A stretch of 62,089 bases of DNA from Actinomycetota bacterium (lineage in GTDB: Bacteria; Actinomycetota; Thermoleophilia; Solirubrobacterales; 70-9), in NCBI GenBank assembly GCA_005885405.1, contig VAYN01000013.1, positions 1 to 62,089 on the forward strand, in the 5' to 3' direction. This document shows positions 8,268 to 17,467 of this stretch, piece after piece; the stretch's first letter is position 1, and each line of letters opens with the position of its first letter. Below the pieces are notes generated by a model. That model saw only the letters and a program-made list of their open reading frames with translations, did no database searches and was not told the DNA's origin. Position numbers and translations under genes: made by a program.

Positions 8268-8831
8268 TCAGACTTCGAGGATCTCTTCTTCCTTGCCCTT
8301 GAGCAGGGAATCGATCTCGGCGATTGCCTCGTCGGTCTGTTTCTGCAGCGAGGCCTCGGCACGACGCTCGTCGTCCTCGCCGGCTTCGCCTTCTTTTTTC
8401 AGCTCGCGCAGGTCGCTCATGATGTCGCGGCGGACGTTGCGGATCGCGACCCGGCCTTCCTCGGCGACGCCGTGGACGACCTTGACCATCTCCCGCCGCC
8501 GCTCCTCGGTCATCTCCGGGATCTGCAGGCGGATCACGTTGCCGTCGTTGCTGGGAGTGAGACCGACATCGGACTCCTGGATCGACTTCTCGATCGCGCC
8601 CAGCGCGCCCTTGTCGAACGGGGTCACGGTCAGCAGGCGGGCGTCGGAGGCGGCGACGTTGGCCAGCTGCTTCAGCGCCGTCGGATTGCCGTAGTAGTCG
8701 ACCATGATCCGATCGAGCAGGTGCGGTGAGGCGCGGCCGGTCCGCACGGTGGCGAGCTCGCCACGGCTGGACTCGACCGATTTGGCCATCCGCTCTTTCG
8801 CGTCCGCGAGCAGTTCGTCGATCAGCTCCAC
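8268..8831 (-). CDS. frr: Ribosome recycling factor
   Basis: A 187-residue cytosolic protein, the normal family length, that splits post-termination ribosomes together with EF-G. Sequence marks include RTGRASPHLLDRI, LTVTPFDKGALGAIEKSI and the helical C-terminal half rich in Glu, Arg and Lys. It follows pyrH with a 16-nt gap in the usual order rpsB-tsf-pyrH-frr. Confidence 0.96.
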   Translation of the reverse strand: MELIDELLADAKERMAKSVESSRGELATVRTGRASPHLLDRIMVDYYGNPTALKQLANVAASDARLLTVTPFDKGALGAIEKSIQESDVGLTPSNDGNVIRLQIPEMTEERRREMVKVVHGVAEEGRVAIRNVRRDIMSDLRELKKEGEAGEDDERRAEASLQKQTDEAIAEIDSLLKGKEEEILEV

Positions 8832-8847
8832 TGGGGTCCCGTCCTCG

Positions 8848-9588
8848 TCAGTTGGCGGGAGCGCTGGACACCAGCGTCCCCACTTTTTCGCCGCAAACGA
8901 TCCTATCTATGTTCTGCTCGTCGCCCATGTTGAAGACGTAGATCGGCAGGTCGTTGTCCATGCAGAGCGAGAGCGCAGTCGAATCCATCACCTTGAGGCC
9001 GCGCTCGATCGCCTCCTTGTGGGTGATCGAGGGGAGGAACTTTGCCTCGGGATTGGTTGCCGGGTCGGCGTCGAAGACCCCCTCCACCCCGTTCTTCGCC
9101 ATCAGGATCGCCTCGGCGTGGATCTCCAACGCCCGCAGCGCCGCCGCCGTGTCGGTGGTGAAGAACGGGTTGCCGGTGCCGGCGGCGAAGATGACGACGC
9201 GGTCCTTCTCCAGGTGGCGCATCGCCCGGCGGCGGATGTAGGGCTCGGCGACCTCCTGTACTTCGATCGCCGACATCACCCGCGTTTTTTGATCGAGCTG
9301 CTCGAGCGCGTCCTGCAGGGTGAGCGCGTTGAGAACCGTCGCCAACATCCCCATGTAGTCGCCGGTCGCCCGGTCCATGCCGCTGGCGGCGCCGTCGAGG
9401 CCGCGGTAGATATTGCCGGCGCCGACCACGATCGCCACCTCGACCCCGCGGTCGCGCACCGCCGCGACCTGCCTGGCGATCCGGTCGACCTCAGCGGCAT
9501 CGGTGCCGAAGTCCTGGCTGCCCATCAGGGCCTCGCCGGAGAGCTTCAGCAGTATGCGCCCGAAGCGCGGCTCGGCAGAGTCGGTCAC
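8848..9588 (-). CDS. pyrH: UMP kinase (uridylate kinase)
   Basis: A 246-residue amino-acid-kinase-fold enzyme that phosphorylates UMP to UDP and is hexameric in bacteria. The N-terminal phosphate-binding [10 protein letters not shown], the VGAGNIYRG loop, the UMP contact region around [17 protein letters not shown] and [18 protein letters not shown] are all present. It lies 11 nt downstream of tsf. Confidence 0.96.
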   Translation of the reverse strand: MTDSAEPRFGRILLKLSGEALMGSQDFGTDAAEVDRIARQVAAVRDRGVEVAIVVGAGNIYRGLDGAASGMDRATGDYMGMLATVLNALTLQDALEQLDQKTRVMSAIEVQEVAEPYIRRRAMRHLEKDRVVIFAAGTGNPFFTTDTAAALRALEIHAEAILMAKNGVEGVFDADPATNPEAKFLPSITHKEAIERGLKVMDSTALSLCMDNDLPIYVFNMGDEQNIDRIVCGEKVGTLVSSAPAN

Positions 9589-9599
9589 TACCGGTGACT

Positions 9600-10202
9600 C
9601 TATTCGCCGACGCGGAAGTAGGCGAGGCGGGCGACGCGGATGTTCTCACCCGTTTTTGCCGCCAGCTCCTGGCGCAGCTCCTCGATCGTTTTCGAGTCGT
9701 GCTTCTCGGTGTTGACGTGGGTCTGGTCTAGCAGCGCCACTTCTCCGGCCCACTTGTCGAGCTGGCCCTGGACGATTTTCTCGACCACGTTGTCGGGCTT
9801 GCCTTCTTCCTTCGCCTTCTCTTCGAAGACCCGTTTTTCGGCCTCGCGCTCCTCCTCGGGGATTTCCTCGGTGGAGACGAACTGCGGCGCGGTCGCAGCG
9901 GCGTGCAGCGCTACCTGGTAGGCGAAGACTTTGAACTCCTCGTTGCGGGCGACGAAGTCGGTCTCGCACTGGACTTCGACCATCGCGCCGACCTTGTCGT
10001 TGGCGTGGATGTAAGAGGCGATCACGCCCTCGTTGGTGCCGCGGCCTTCGCGCTTGGCGGCGGAGGCCTGGCCCTTTACCCGCAGCAGCTCGACCGCGCG
10101 GTCGACGTCGCCGTCGGCCTCGACCAGCGCGGATTTCGCGTCCATCATCGCCGCCCCGGTGCGATCCCGGAGCGCCTTCACGTCAGCAGCGGTGATGCTC
10201 AT
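9600..10202 (-). CDS. tsf: Translation elongation factor Ts
   Basis: A nucleotide-exchange factor for EF-Tu. At 200 residues it is a short-form EF-Ts, with one core subdomain rather than the two of the E. coli protein (283 residues). The N-terminal UBA-like part shows [20 protein letters not shown] and the core has [12 protein letters not shown]. The ATG overlaps the rpsB stop (10199-10202), so S2 and EF-Ts are translationally coupled. Confidence 0.95.
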   Translation of the reverse strand: MSITAADVKALRDRTGAAMMDAKSALVEADGDVDRAVELLRVKGQASAAKREGRGTNEGVIASYIHANDKVGAMVEVQCETDFVARNEEFKVFAYQVALHAAATAPQFVSTEEIPEEEREAEKRVFEEKAKEEGKPDNVVEKIVQGQLDKWAGEVALLDQTHVNTEKHDSKTIEELRQELAAKTGENIRVARLAYFRVGE

Positions 10203-11305
10203 TTCGACTCTCCCTCACTCTCAGCTTTCTCACCCTCGGTGCTCTCGGCGGCCGCAGCGCTCTCGGTCGGAGGCGGTGGGGGCTGCTCCTCGGAAGCCTC
10301 CTCTTTCACCTCCGCAACCGAAGCCTCTCCAGCAACGGCCGGGACCTCGGCTTTTGCGGCCTCTGGCGCGGGCGCCTGAGGCTGCTGAACCTGCTGCTGT
10401 TTCGGCGGCTGCCCCTGGACCTGCTGCGCTTTCTGCTGCGCCGCGGCGGTCGCCTGTGCCGCTTTCTGTGCGTCCTCGGCGGCTTTTTTCGCTTCCTCGG
10501 CTTCGACGCGGGCTTTCTCTTCTTCCTCGCGTTTTTTCCGCTCTTCCTCGTCGCGTTTGCGCCGCTCCATCTCTTCGGCGATCCGTTTCTCCTCCTGCAC
10601 GCGCCAGGCCGAGGAGCCGTCCTCGATCGCTTTGCCAATCGTCCCGATCACCAGCTGGCAGGAGCGGATTGCGTCGTCGTTGCCGGGTATCACGTAATCG
10701 ACGGGGGTCGGGTCGCAGTTGGTGTCGACGAGGCCGATGATCGGGATCCGCAGGCGAGCCGCCTCGTTGACGGCGATCTCCTCGGTTTTGAGATCGGCGA
10801 CGAAGACGGCATCGGGGAGGCGGTCCATATCGCGGACGCCGCCGAGGTTGAACTCGAGCTTCGCGAGTTCGGCCTCCATCCCCATCCGCTCCTTGGTCGG
10901 CAGGAGGTCGAGTTTGCCCTCCTCTTTCCAGCCGTTGAGCTCGTGCAGGCGGGCGATCCGGCCCGACATCGTGTTGAAGTTGGTCAGCAGACCGCCGAGC
11001 CAGCGCTTGTTGACGTAGGGCATGCGGCATTTGTCGGCCCATTCCTGGATCGTGTCGCGGGCCTGCTTCTTGGTCCCGACGAAGAGGACGGTGCCGCCGC
11101 CGCTCGAGAGCTCGCCGACGAAGCGGCGCGCGTCCTCGAGCAGGGCCTCGGTCTGCAGCAGGTCGATGATGTGGATCCCGTCGAGCTCGCCGAAAATGAA
11201 CCGGCGCATGTTCGGGTTCCAGCGGCGCGTCTGATGGCCGAAGTGAACTCCGGCCTCGAGCAGATCCCTCAGATCCGCCTGGGGCGATGCGGTGCCAGCC
11301 TCCAT
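10199..11305 (-). CDS. rpsB: 30S ribosomal protein S2 with long C-terminal extension
   Basis: Residues 10-235 are a normal S2 ([60 protein letters not shown]). Residues about 235-368 are an added tail: first a highly charged Glu/Arg/Lys helix that could form a coiled coil, then an Ala/Gln/Pro-rich stretch, then an acidic Ser/Glu end. S2 is normally 230-300 residues, so the tail is unusually long. AAGGAG lies 7 nt before the ATG. It is the first gene of the rpsB-tsf-pyrH-frr run. Confidence 0.95.
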   Translation of the reverse strand: MEAGTASPQADLRDLLEAGVHFGHQTRRWNPNMRRFIFGELDGIHIIDLLQTEALLEDARRFVGELSSGGGTVLFVGTKKQARDTIQEWADKCRMPYVNKRWLGGLLTNFNTMSGRIARLHELNGWKEEGKLDLLPTKERMGMEAELAKLEFNLGGVRDMDRLPDAVFVADLKTEEIAVNEAARLRIPIIGLVDTNCDPTPVDYVIPGNDDAIRSCQLVIGTIGKAIEDGSSAWRVQEEKRIAEEMERRKRDEEERKKREEEEKARVEAEEAKKAAEDAQKAAQATAAAQQKAQQVQGQPPKQQQVQQPQAPAPEAAKAEVPAVAGEASVAEVKEEASEEQPPPPPTESAAAAESTEGEKAESEGESK

Positions 11306-11423
11306 TGGTGTTTCTCCTTACGTTGTTTGGTGAAGCGCCCCGCCCCGCTTGCCGGGACCTGGTGGTGGCCAGGCAGGATCCGGTTCCGCGTCGAACGGGG
11401 GTTGGTTTGAACAGCGGATTGTA
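11306..11423 (-). promoter_or_regulatory. rpsB promoter and 5' leader
   Basis: Minus-strand TACAAT at 11418-11423 is a good -10; the -35 is poor. Transcription from about 11411 would give a leader of about 106 nt before rpsB. A small stem (CCTGG and CCAGG around a 6-nt loop) lies midway. Leaders of this kind before rpsB are often sites of S2 autoregulation, but no named RNA motif was recognised. Confidence 0.4.
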
Positions 11424-11434
11424 GAGCGGTGCGC

Positions 11435-12115
11435 CTATTCGGCGTGGGCCGCCTCCAGCGCTCGCTCGAGATCCTCCGGCAGCGGCGAGGTGAAGCTGAG
11501 CGCCTCGCCGCTCTGCGGGTGCCGGAAGGAAAGCCGGTGGGCATGGAGGAACTGGCGCTCGAGGCCGTAGCGGACGGGGCCGCCGTAGGTGGAATCCCCC
11601 GTCAGGGGGTGGCCGATGGCAGCGAAGTGGGCGCGGATCTGGTGCGTGCGGCCGGTCTCCAGCCGCGCTTCCAGATAGGTCTCGCGCGGCAGCAGCTCGA
11701 GCGCGGTGAAGTGGGTGCGGGCTTGGCGGGAGGCGGCGCCTGATACCGCCATCCGGTGGCGCTGCTTCGCGGCGCGACCGATCGGAGCGTCGATCGTGCC
11801 GGTGCGAGAGGCGAGCCGGCCGCCGGCCAGCGCCAGGTAGACGCGCTCGACCTCACGCTCGCGGACCTGCTCCTGCAGCGCCGCGTGGGCCTCGTCGTCG
11901 CGGGCTACGACGAGCAGTCCGCTGGTGCCCTTGTCGAGCCGGTGGACGATCCCCGGCCGCTCCGGTTCGCTGCCCCCGCCGAGGATCTCGGCCAGCTCGC
12001 TGACCAGCGTCGGCCCCTGGTGCGAGGGGGCCGGATGGACGACGAGGCCGGCCGGCTTGTCGACCACGGCGAGGGACTCGTCGAGGTGGACGATCTCCAG
12101 CGCCGACTCAGCCAT
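11435..12115 (-). CDS. RluA/RluD-family pseudouridine synthase
   Basis: A soluble RNA-modifying enzyme that isomerises uridines, most likely in 23S rRNA. The catalytic motif HRLDKGTSGLLVVA holds the nucleophile D61 (numbering from the ATG at 12115), and GRTHQIRAHFA and GDSTYGG are present. There is no N-terminal S4 domain, which full-length RluD has, so the target cannot be named. I use the ATG at 12115, which overlaps the end of lspA; another ATG at 12136 would add seven residues. It is the last gene of the his/sepF run. Confidence 0.88.
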   Translation of the reverse strand: MAESALEIVHLDESLAVVDKPAGLVVHPAPSHQGPTLVSELAEILGGGSEPERPGIVHRLDKGTSGLLVVARDDEAHAALQEQVREREVERVYLALAGGRLASRTGTIDAPIGRAAKQRHRMAVSGAASRQARTHFTALELLPRETYLEARLETGRTHQIRAHFAAIGHPLTGDSTYGGPVRYGLERQFLHAHRLSFRHPQSGEALSFTSPLPEDLERALEAAHAE

Positions 12116-12578
12116 CACTCGTCGCGGGCTCGGCATCGCGGAGGTAGATCAGGACCATGAGGACGACGCCGACGGTTATCGCGACGTCGGCGAGGTTGAA
12201 GGCGGGCCAGGAGCCGACGTGGATGTAGTCGGTCACCTCGCCCGCCACAAGCCGGTCGACCAAGTTGCCGAGGGCGCCGCCGGCGAGCAACCCGACCGCG
12301 ACCCACATTCCCGGCTTGGCGGGATCGCGGCTGAAGACGAAGGCGATCAGTGCCAGGGCGGCCACGGTGACGAGGACGAGCCCGAGGCCGCCCCCGCCGG
12401 CGAGGCCGAAGGCGACTCCCTTGTTGTGAGTCAGCGTCAGGCTCAGCGGGCCGATGACGTCAACTTCTTCGCCGAGAGAGATCTTGTCCTCAACCCGTGC
12501 CTTTACCGCCTGGTCGACGGCGACTACGGCGGCGCAGAGGATGCCCGCGAGGGCCCAGGCGCGAGTGACGGCGCTCAC
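12108..12578 (-). CDS. lspA: Lipoprotein signal peptidase (signal peptidase II)
   Basis: A 156-residue membrane aspartic protease that removes signal peptides from prolipoproteins. The two catalytic aspartates are in GNLVDRL (D108) and FNLADVAI (D131); the conserved N of NKGVAFGL is also present. Four membrane helices are visible (about 8-22, 65-83, 92-107, 130-150). Its start overlaps the yggT stop (ATGA). Confidence 0.94.
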   Translation of the reverse strand: MSAVTRAWALAGILCAAVVAVDQAVKARVEDKISLGEEVDVIGPLSLTLTHNKGVAFGLAGGGGLGLVLVTVAALALIAFVFSRDPAKPGMWVAVGLLAGGALGNLVDRLVAGEVTDYIHVGSWPAFNLADVAITVGVVLMVLIYLRDAEPATSDG

Positions 12579-12877
12579 CCGCGGACGAGGCTGACGATCA
12601 GCGCCTGGGCAACGAAGAGGACGATCAGGGCGACCATCGGACTGAGGTCGAGCGCGAAGCCGCCGCCGCCGACCGGGCGGAGGAAGCGGCGGAAGAAGTT
12701 GAGGTAAGGGTCGGTGACCTCGTGGGAGAAGTCGAGGACCGCCCGCAAATAGGGGTTGTAGGGCATTCGGGGGACGAAGGAGGCGACGATCCGGACGAAG
12801 ATCAGGATCGTGTAGACGACGAAGATGGCGCTGACGTAATCGGCGAAATCGCCCCGATTGAGTGCCAGCGGGATCAC
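12575..12877 (-). CDS. YggT family membrane protein
   Basis: A 100-residue protein with two hydrophobic regions (about 12-35 and 78-98) separated by RMPYNPYLRAVLDFSHEVTD, the typical YggT core. The family is linked to membrane and division processes but has no defined reaction. It overlaps proC by four bases upstream and lspA downstream and belongs to the conserved proC/sepF/yggT cluster. Confidence 0.88.
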   Translation of the reverse strand: MIPLALNRGDFADYVSAIFVVYTILIFVRIVASFVPRMPYNPYLRAVLDFSHEVTDPYLNFFRRFLRPVGGGGFALDLSPMVALIVLFVAQALIVSLVRG

Positions 12878-13614
12878 CCCTTCATCCTCGCCAACGAGGC
12901 CTCGACCGCGGCCGCGAAGGCGGCTCGCGCGCCTTCGCGGTCAAGCGCTTCAAGCCCGGCCTCGGTGCTGCCGCCGGGCGAGGCGACGGCCTTCTGCACC
13001 GCTTTGGGATCGTGCTCGCGCAGCAGCGCGGCGGTGCCCGCAGCGGTCTCGGCAACCAGGTCGCGGGCGAGCTTCGGGTCGAGGCCGGCGGCTGCACCGG
13101 CGTCGGCGAGAGCTTCGGCCACGAGAGCTAAGTACGCGGGCGAGCAGCCCATCACCGCGGTCGCCTGATCGAAGGCGTCCTCGGGGATCTCGACGACCCA
13201 ACCGAGCCGGGCGAGCTTGTCCTGCGCTTCCTCGCCGAGCGAACCGGCGACGCACATCACCCCCTGCCGCACCTCGACGCCGATGTTTGGCATCACGCGA
13301 AGGACGTGCTCGGCAGCGGGAAGCGCCGCGCGCAGGCGCTCCAGCGTCACCACCGCCAGAACCGAGACCACTTCCCGCGCCTCGCCCAGCGCCGGCGCCA
13401 CCTCATCGAGCTTGTTCGGCTTCACCGCCAGCACAACGAGGTCGGCCCGGCGGGCGATCTCATCGTTGGAGGTTGCCTCTCCCCCCAGCTCCTGCGCGAG
13501 CTCCTGCGCCCGGCCGGAGCCGCTGTCGGAGAAGAGCATCTGCTCGAACTCCCCGGCCCAGCCACGGGCGATAGCCGCGGCCATGCTGCCGGACCCGACG
13601 AAACCGACGATCAT
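12874..13614 (-). CDS. proC: Pyrroline-5-carboxylate reductase
   Basis: The last enzyme of proline synthesis: reduces P5C with NAD(P)H. The 246-residue chain starts with a Rossmann loop (VGFVGSGSMAAAIARG), has LAVKPNKLDEV, and carries the C-terminal helical dimer domain with GCSPAYLALVAEALADAG and SPGGSTEAGLEAL. It sits 26 nt downstream of sepF in the division-gene neighbourhood where proC is often found. Confidence 0.94.
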   Translation of the reverse strand: MIVGFVGSGSMAAAIARGWAGEFEQMLFSDSGSGRAQELAQELGGEATSNDEIARRADLVVLAVKPNKLDEVAPALGEAREVVSVLAVVTLERLRAALPAAEHVLRVMPNIGVEVRQGVMCVAGSLGEEAQDKLARLGWVVEIPEDAFDQATAVMGCSPAYLALVAEALADAGAAAGLDPKLARDLVAETAAGTAALLREHDPKAVQKAVASPGGSTEAGLEALDREGARAAFAAAVEASLARMKG

Positions 13615-13640
13615 GGCGCCAGACTACCCAGCGCCGACGC

Positions 13641-14204
13641 TCAGGACTGGTTGAAGAAGCCCTTGTCGATCAGTCGCGCCTTTTCCTCGGCGGAGACGTC
13701 GACGTTGCGAGGCGTCAGCAGGAACATCTTCTCGGCGATCCGCTGCATGCCGCCGTCGAGGGCGTAGGTGAGCCCGGAGCAGAAGTCAATCATCCGCTTC
13801 GAGAGCTCGTGGTCGGCGGTCTGCAGGTTGAGGATCACCGGCACCGAGCGTTTGAACTGGTCGGCGACCTGCTGGGCGTCGTTGAAGTTGCGGGGGATGA
13901 CGAGGTGGACCTGGAGGTCGCCGCCGTCACCGCCGTTGTCGACCGGGCGCAGGGTCCGGGTGCGGCTGGCGGCGATCGGCTCGTCGTCGGCGAAGATGTC
14001 GTCGATCTCGTCGCGGCGCGGGCGGCGCGAGGTCGGCAGGCGGCGCACCGAGCTGCTGCCTTCGCCGCGTTCGCGGCGGCCTTCGAAGACTTCCTCGGTC
14101 CCGGTCTCGGGGTCGAAGTCTTCCTCGTATTCGGGGCCGTAGTCGTGGTCCTCGGCGAGGCCGAAGTAGACGAGCGCGCGGTGCCAAGTGTCTTTTAGAG
14201 CCAT
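13641..14204 (-). CDS. sepF: Cell division protein SepF
   Basis: A membrane-bound FtsZ anchor used by Gram-positive bacteria. The 187-residue protein has an N-terminal amphipathic start (MALKDTWHRALVYFGLAE), an acidic, disordered linker (about 20-95), and the SepF core at about 95-180 with VHLVIPRNFNDAQQVADQ and FCSGLTYALDGGMQRI. The upstream 67-nt gap to yggS holds a TCGGCC/GGCCGA stem, so sepF may have its own start of transcription. No ftsZ is in the window. Confidence 0.93.
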   Translation of the reverse strand: MALKDTWHRALVYFGLAEDHDYGPEYEEDFDPETGTEEVFEGRRERGEGSSSVRRLPTSRRPRRDEIDDIFADDEPIAASRTRTLRPVDNGGDGGDLQVHLVIPRNFNDAQQVADQFKRSVPVILNLQTADHELSKRMIDFCSGLTYALDGGMQRIAEKMFLLTPRNVDVSAEEKARLIDKGFFNQS

Positions 14205-14271
14205 ATCTGCAGCGTGATTCGGCCTTTGGGGGCCGACTCCTTTACAGATTATCCCCAGATTTCGGGGGAAA

Positions 14272-14904
14272 TCACACGAAGAGGGCGTGGCCGAGGCGGA
14301 CGATCGTCGCCCCCTCCTCGATCGCCACCCGCCAATCCTGGGAGGTGCCCATCGAAAGCCGGGTCAGTCCGTGGGCGGCCGCGAGCTCGGCGAGTCGGGC
14401 GAAATAGGGCCGCGAATGCTCCGGATCGGAGCTGAACGGCGGCATCGTCATCAGCCCGGTTACGCGTACTGGAGCGCGCTCGATGAAGGACGGTAGCTCC
14501 TCGGGCTCCACCCCGCCCTTGCCCTCCTCGCCGGAGACGTTGACCTCGACGAGGATCTCGGTCTCCGGGTCGGCGTGCTTCTCGAGCTGCGCCAGGACCG
14601 AGTCGGTGGCGACCGAGTGGATCAGCCGGCAGAGCGGCAGGATCTGCTTGACCTTGCGGCTCTGCAGGTTGCCGATGAAGTCCCACTCGAAAACGTCGCC
14701 CCAGCGCTCGTGCTTCGTCGCCAGGTCCTGCTGGCGGTTCTCGCCGACGAGCCTTACCCCCGCCTCGGCCAACTTCCACATCTCCTCCAGCGGCACGTAC
14801 TTGGTGGCGACGAGGATCTCGGCGCGATCGCCGGCGAGCGACCGAGCCTCGTCGAGGTTTTCGGCCAGCTTCGCCGTGTCGATGTCGTGGACCAGCTCGG
14901 CCAC
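14272..14904 (-). CDS. Pyridoxal phosphate homeostasis protein (YggS/PLPBP family)
   Basis: A 210-residue TIM-barrel PLP-binding protein without known catalytic activity that balances vitamin B6 and amino-acid pools. The PLP lysine lies in LVATKYVP (K35); GENRQQ, FIGNLQSRKV, TGLMTMPP and LSMGTSQDW are family marks. It overlaps pgeF by one base and precedes sepF, the usual order in actinobacteria and Firmicutes. Confidence 0.93.
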   Translation of the reverse strand: MAELVHDIDTAKLAENLDEARSLAGDRAEILVATKYVPLEEMWKLAEAGVRLVGENRQQDLATKHERWGDVFEWDFIGNLQSRKVKQILPLCRLIHSVATDSVLAQLEKHADPETEILVEVNVSGEEGKGGVEPEELPSFIERAPVRVTGLMTMPPFSSDPEHSRPYFARLAELAAAHGLTRLSMGTSQDWRVAIEEGATIVRLGHALFV

Positions 14905-15611
14905 TAGTCCTCGACCCAGGCGATTCCGGCTTGGCGGCCGGTGCGGCCGCGGTCGCGGCGGTGCGAGAAGAAAAGCTCCTCCTCGCAGCTGGTGCAGAGG
15001 CAGGCGGACTCGACCTGCTCCACCCCCGCCCGGGCGAGCAGCTGCCGAGCCACCTCCGGCAGGTCGAGCATGCGGCCCTTGGCGACTCCTTCAAGCCCGG
15101 AGAAGGCACCGAGCACCTCCTCCCCGACCTCGTAGCAGCAGGGACCGATCCCGGGACCGATCGCCGCCGAGGTCGCTCCTACCGCTTCCGCACCCCCGGC
15201 GAGGATTCCGCCCGCGAGCCCGCGCCACCCCGCGTGCACCATCGCAACGCCCCGCGGCCCCGAAAGCGCCACCGGCAGGCAGTCGGCGACGAAGATCAGT
15301 GGCGCGGTGCCGGGAGTGCGCACGACGTGCCCGTCCGCCTCGGGAACGCCCTTCCCTAGAGGGTGCTCGACCAGGTCCGTCCCGTGGACCTGGCGAGCGA
15401 AGACGACTTGATCGGGCGTGAGGCCGAGGGCGATGGCGAAGCGCCGGCGGTTTTCCTTCACTGCCTCCTCTTCGTCTTCCGTCAGCAATCCGAGGTTGAG
15501 GCTGTCGAAGGGCGGCTCGCTGACGCCGCCAAGGCGGGTCGAGAATGCCGCTCCTGCGCCGTCGAGCTCGGCCTCCAGCCAGCGGACCCCGTCGCGCTCA
15601 CGCCACTCCAC
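14904..15611 (-). CDS. pgeF: Peptidoglycan editing factor PgeF / purine nucleoside phosphorylase-laccase fold protein
   Basis: A YlmD/YfiH-family zinc protein of 235 residues. Members clear wrong muropeptide precursors or act on purine nucleosides. Zinc-site motifs are FARQVHGTDLVE, FVADCLPVALSG and MVHAGWRGLAGG. The frame is open for another 49 codons upstream inside cca, but a GTG at 15611 has GGAGG 7 nt ahead and starts just before the first conserved block, so I take that start; it overlaps the cca end by 14 bases. Confidence 0.88.
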   Translation of the reverse strand: MEWRERDGVRWLEAELDGAGAAFSTRLGGVSEPPFDSLNLGLLTEDEEEAVKENRRRFAIALGLTPDQVVFARQVHGTDLVEHPLGKGVPEADGHVVRTPGTAPLIFVADCLPVALSGPRGVAMVHAGWRGLAGGILAGGAEAVGATSAAIGPGIGPCCYEVGEEVLGAFSGLEGVAKGRMLDLPEVARQLLARAGVEQVESACLCTSCEEELFFSHRRDRGRTGRQAGIAWVED

Positions 15612-16698
15612 GGGCCGCCTCCAATGCCGCCGCCAACTCCTGGTCGCGGCCCCACACCTCGCCTTCGAGACGGCCCCGGCGCGCGGCGCGCAGGCCTCGG
15701 CCGACCGCGGGTCCCTCCGGGATGCCGGCCTCGACGAGGTCGTTGCCGTCGATCTCAAGCGTCACGTTCTTCCACGCGGTCAGGTAGTGCTCGATCCAGT
15801 CGGCGCCCATCGCCCGCGCCAGGGCCAACTCCACCGGATCCCGCTGCTCGGCTAGCTCGACCCCCTCGCCGGGGGTCGGCGGCCACATCGAAGCCAACAG
15901 CTCCTCGCCCCCAGGCGGGCCCAGTGCCGCCGAGATCAGCACCTCCTCGCGCGGGGCGAACTGCGCCCAGTGCTCGCGCTCGAACAGATCTGCAACCGCC
16001 TGCATCAGCTCCAGCCCACCGTCGCGCAGTTCGATCAACCCCCACTCGGCAAGGAGCTCGTAGCCGCGGGGGGCGGTCTCTTCCCCGGCCAGTCGCTCCA
16101 GCTCGGCCCGCCGGCGGTCGGCAGAGACGGTGTCGAGGTCCGCTTTGCGGAGCAGTTCCTCGGTCTCCGGATCAAGCCGGAAGCCGAGGCGGGCGGCGTA
16201 GCGGGCGGCGCGGATCGCCCGCGTCGGGTCATCCTCGAAGGAGCGCGGGTGCAGGATGCGCAGGATCCCCTCCTTCAAATCGCCCTCTCCCCCGTGCGGG
16301 TCGGCGAGGCGCGCCTCGCCGTCGATCGGGATCGCCATCGCGTTGATCGTGAAGTCGCGTCGCCCGAGGTCGGCGTCGATGTCCTCGGCCGGGACGACCA
16401 CCGGCAGCGCTCCCGGCGCCGGGTAGCTCTCGCTCCGGGCGGTCGCGATGTCGATCTCGTGCCCCTCCACCTCGACCTTGACCGTGCCGAAGCGCTCGTG
16501 CTCGACCGCCGGCCCCCCAAACCGCTGTGCGAGCGCCGCGGCGTCCCCGACGACGACGAGGTCGACGTCGGCGCGCGGGCGGCCGAGCAGCAGGTCGCGG
16601 ACCGCGCCGCCGACCAGGTAGACGGGCTCCTCGGCCTGCTTCCTCACGACCTCCAGCTCCGGGTGGGCGTGGCGCAACGCCGCGGCGAGGTCAGCCAT
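15598..16698 (-). CDS. cca: CCA tRNA nucleotidyltransferase / poly(A) polymerase family protein
   Basis: A 366-residue class II nucleotidyltransferase that probably adds or repairs the 3' CCA of tRNAs. The head domain shows VYLVGGAVRDLLLGR at 26-40 and catalytic D44 and D46 in RADVDLVV; the RRDFTINAMAI block and the ATP-binding region around DPTRAIRAARYAARLGF follow. The C-terminal third is helical and less conserved; no HD phosphatase signature is obvious. It is 3 nt downstream of hisF, so it likely rides on the his transcript. Confidence 0.88.
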   Translation of the reverse strand: MADLAAALRHAHPELEVVRKQAEEPVYLVGGAVRDLLLGRPRADVDLVVVGDAAALAQRFGGPAVEHERFGTVKVEVEGHEIDIATARSESYPAPGALPVVVPAEDIDADLGRRDFTINAMAIPIDGEARLADPHGGEGDLKEGILRILHPRSFEDDPTRAIRAARYAARLGFRLDPETEELLRKADLDTVSADRRRAELERLAGEETAPRGYELLAEWGLIELRDGGLELMQAVADLFEREHWAQFAPREEVLISAALGPPGGEELLASMWPPTPGEGVELAEQRDPVELALARAMGADWIEHYLTAWKNVTLEIDGNDLVEAGIPEGPAVGRGLRAARRGRLEGEVWGRDQELAAALEAARGVA

Positions 16699-16701
16699 CG
16701 C

Positions 16702-17463
16702 TCAGAGCCGCACGGGGATGCCGTCGGCGGCGAGCCGCTCCTTCGCCTCGCGCACGCGGTAGTGGCCGTAGTGGAAGATCGAGGCGCAGAGGACGGCGTC
16801 GGCGCAGCCCTCGGAGATTGCCTCGCTGAGGTGCGAGAGCTCACCGGCGCCGCCGGAGGCGATCACCGGCACGCTCACCGCCTCGGCAACGGCGTGGGTG
16901 AGCTCGAGGTCGTAGCCGTCGTTCGTCCCGTCTCTGTCCATGCTCGTCAACAGGACCTCCCCCGCCCCGCGCTCGACCGCCTCCCGCGCCCAGGCGACCG
17001 CCTCGCGCCCCTCGACCCGCTTGCGGCCGCCGTTGACGTAGACGCCCCAGCTGCCGTCCTCCTCGCGCTTGGCGTCGATCGCGATCACCACGCACTGGGC
17101 GCCGAAGTGGTCGCTGAGCTCGCTCAGCAGCTCCGGCCGCGCCAGCGCCGCCGAGTTGACGGAGACCTTGTCGGCGCCGGCATCGAGCACCGCCTGAGCG
17201 TCCTGCACCGAGCGGATACCACCGCCGATCGTGAACGGGATGAAGACGTTGTCCGCGGTCCGCCGCGCCAGCTCGACGATCGTCTCCCGCTGCTCGTGCG
17301 AAGCGGTGATGTCGAGGAAGACCAGCTCGTCGGCCCCCTCGGCGTCGTAGCGCTCGGCCAGCTCGACTGGATCGCCGGCGTCGCGCAGCCCGACGAAGTT
17401 CGTCCCCTTTACCACCCGCCCCGCGTTGACGTCGAGGCAGGGTATTACGCGCTTGAGTGCCAT
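16702..17463 (-). CDS. hisF: Imidazole glycerol phosphate synthase, cyclase subunit
   Basis: A (beta/alpha)8-barrel of 253 residues that joins ammonia from HisH to PRFAR, giving IGP and AICAR. The catalytic aspartates lie in [14 protein letters not shown] and in the [14 protein letters not shown] region. It is four bases after hisA and pairs with hisH in the same operon. Confidence 0.96.
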   Translation of the reverse strand: MALKRVIPCLDVNAGRVVKGTNFVGLRDAGDPVELAERYDAEGADELVFLDITASHEQRETIVELARRTADNVFIPFTIGGGIRSVQDAQAVLDAGADKVSVNSAALARPELLSELSDHFGAQCVVIAIDAKREEDGSWGVYVNGGRKRVEGREAVAWAREAVERGAGEVLLTSMDRDGTNDGYDLELTHAVAEAVSVPVIASGGAGELSHLSEAISEGCADAVLCASIFHYGHYRVREAKERLAADGIPVRL

Positions 17464-17467
17464 CGGC

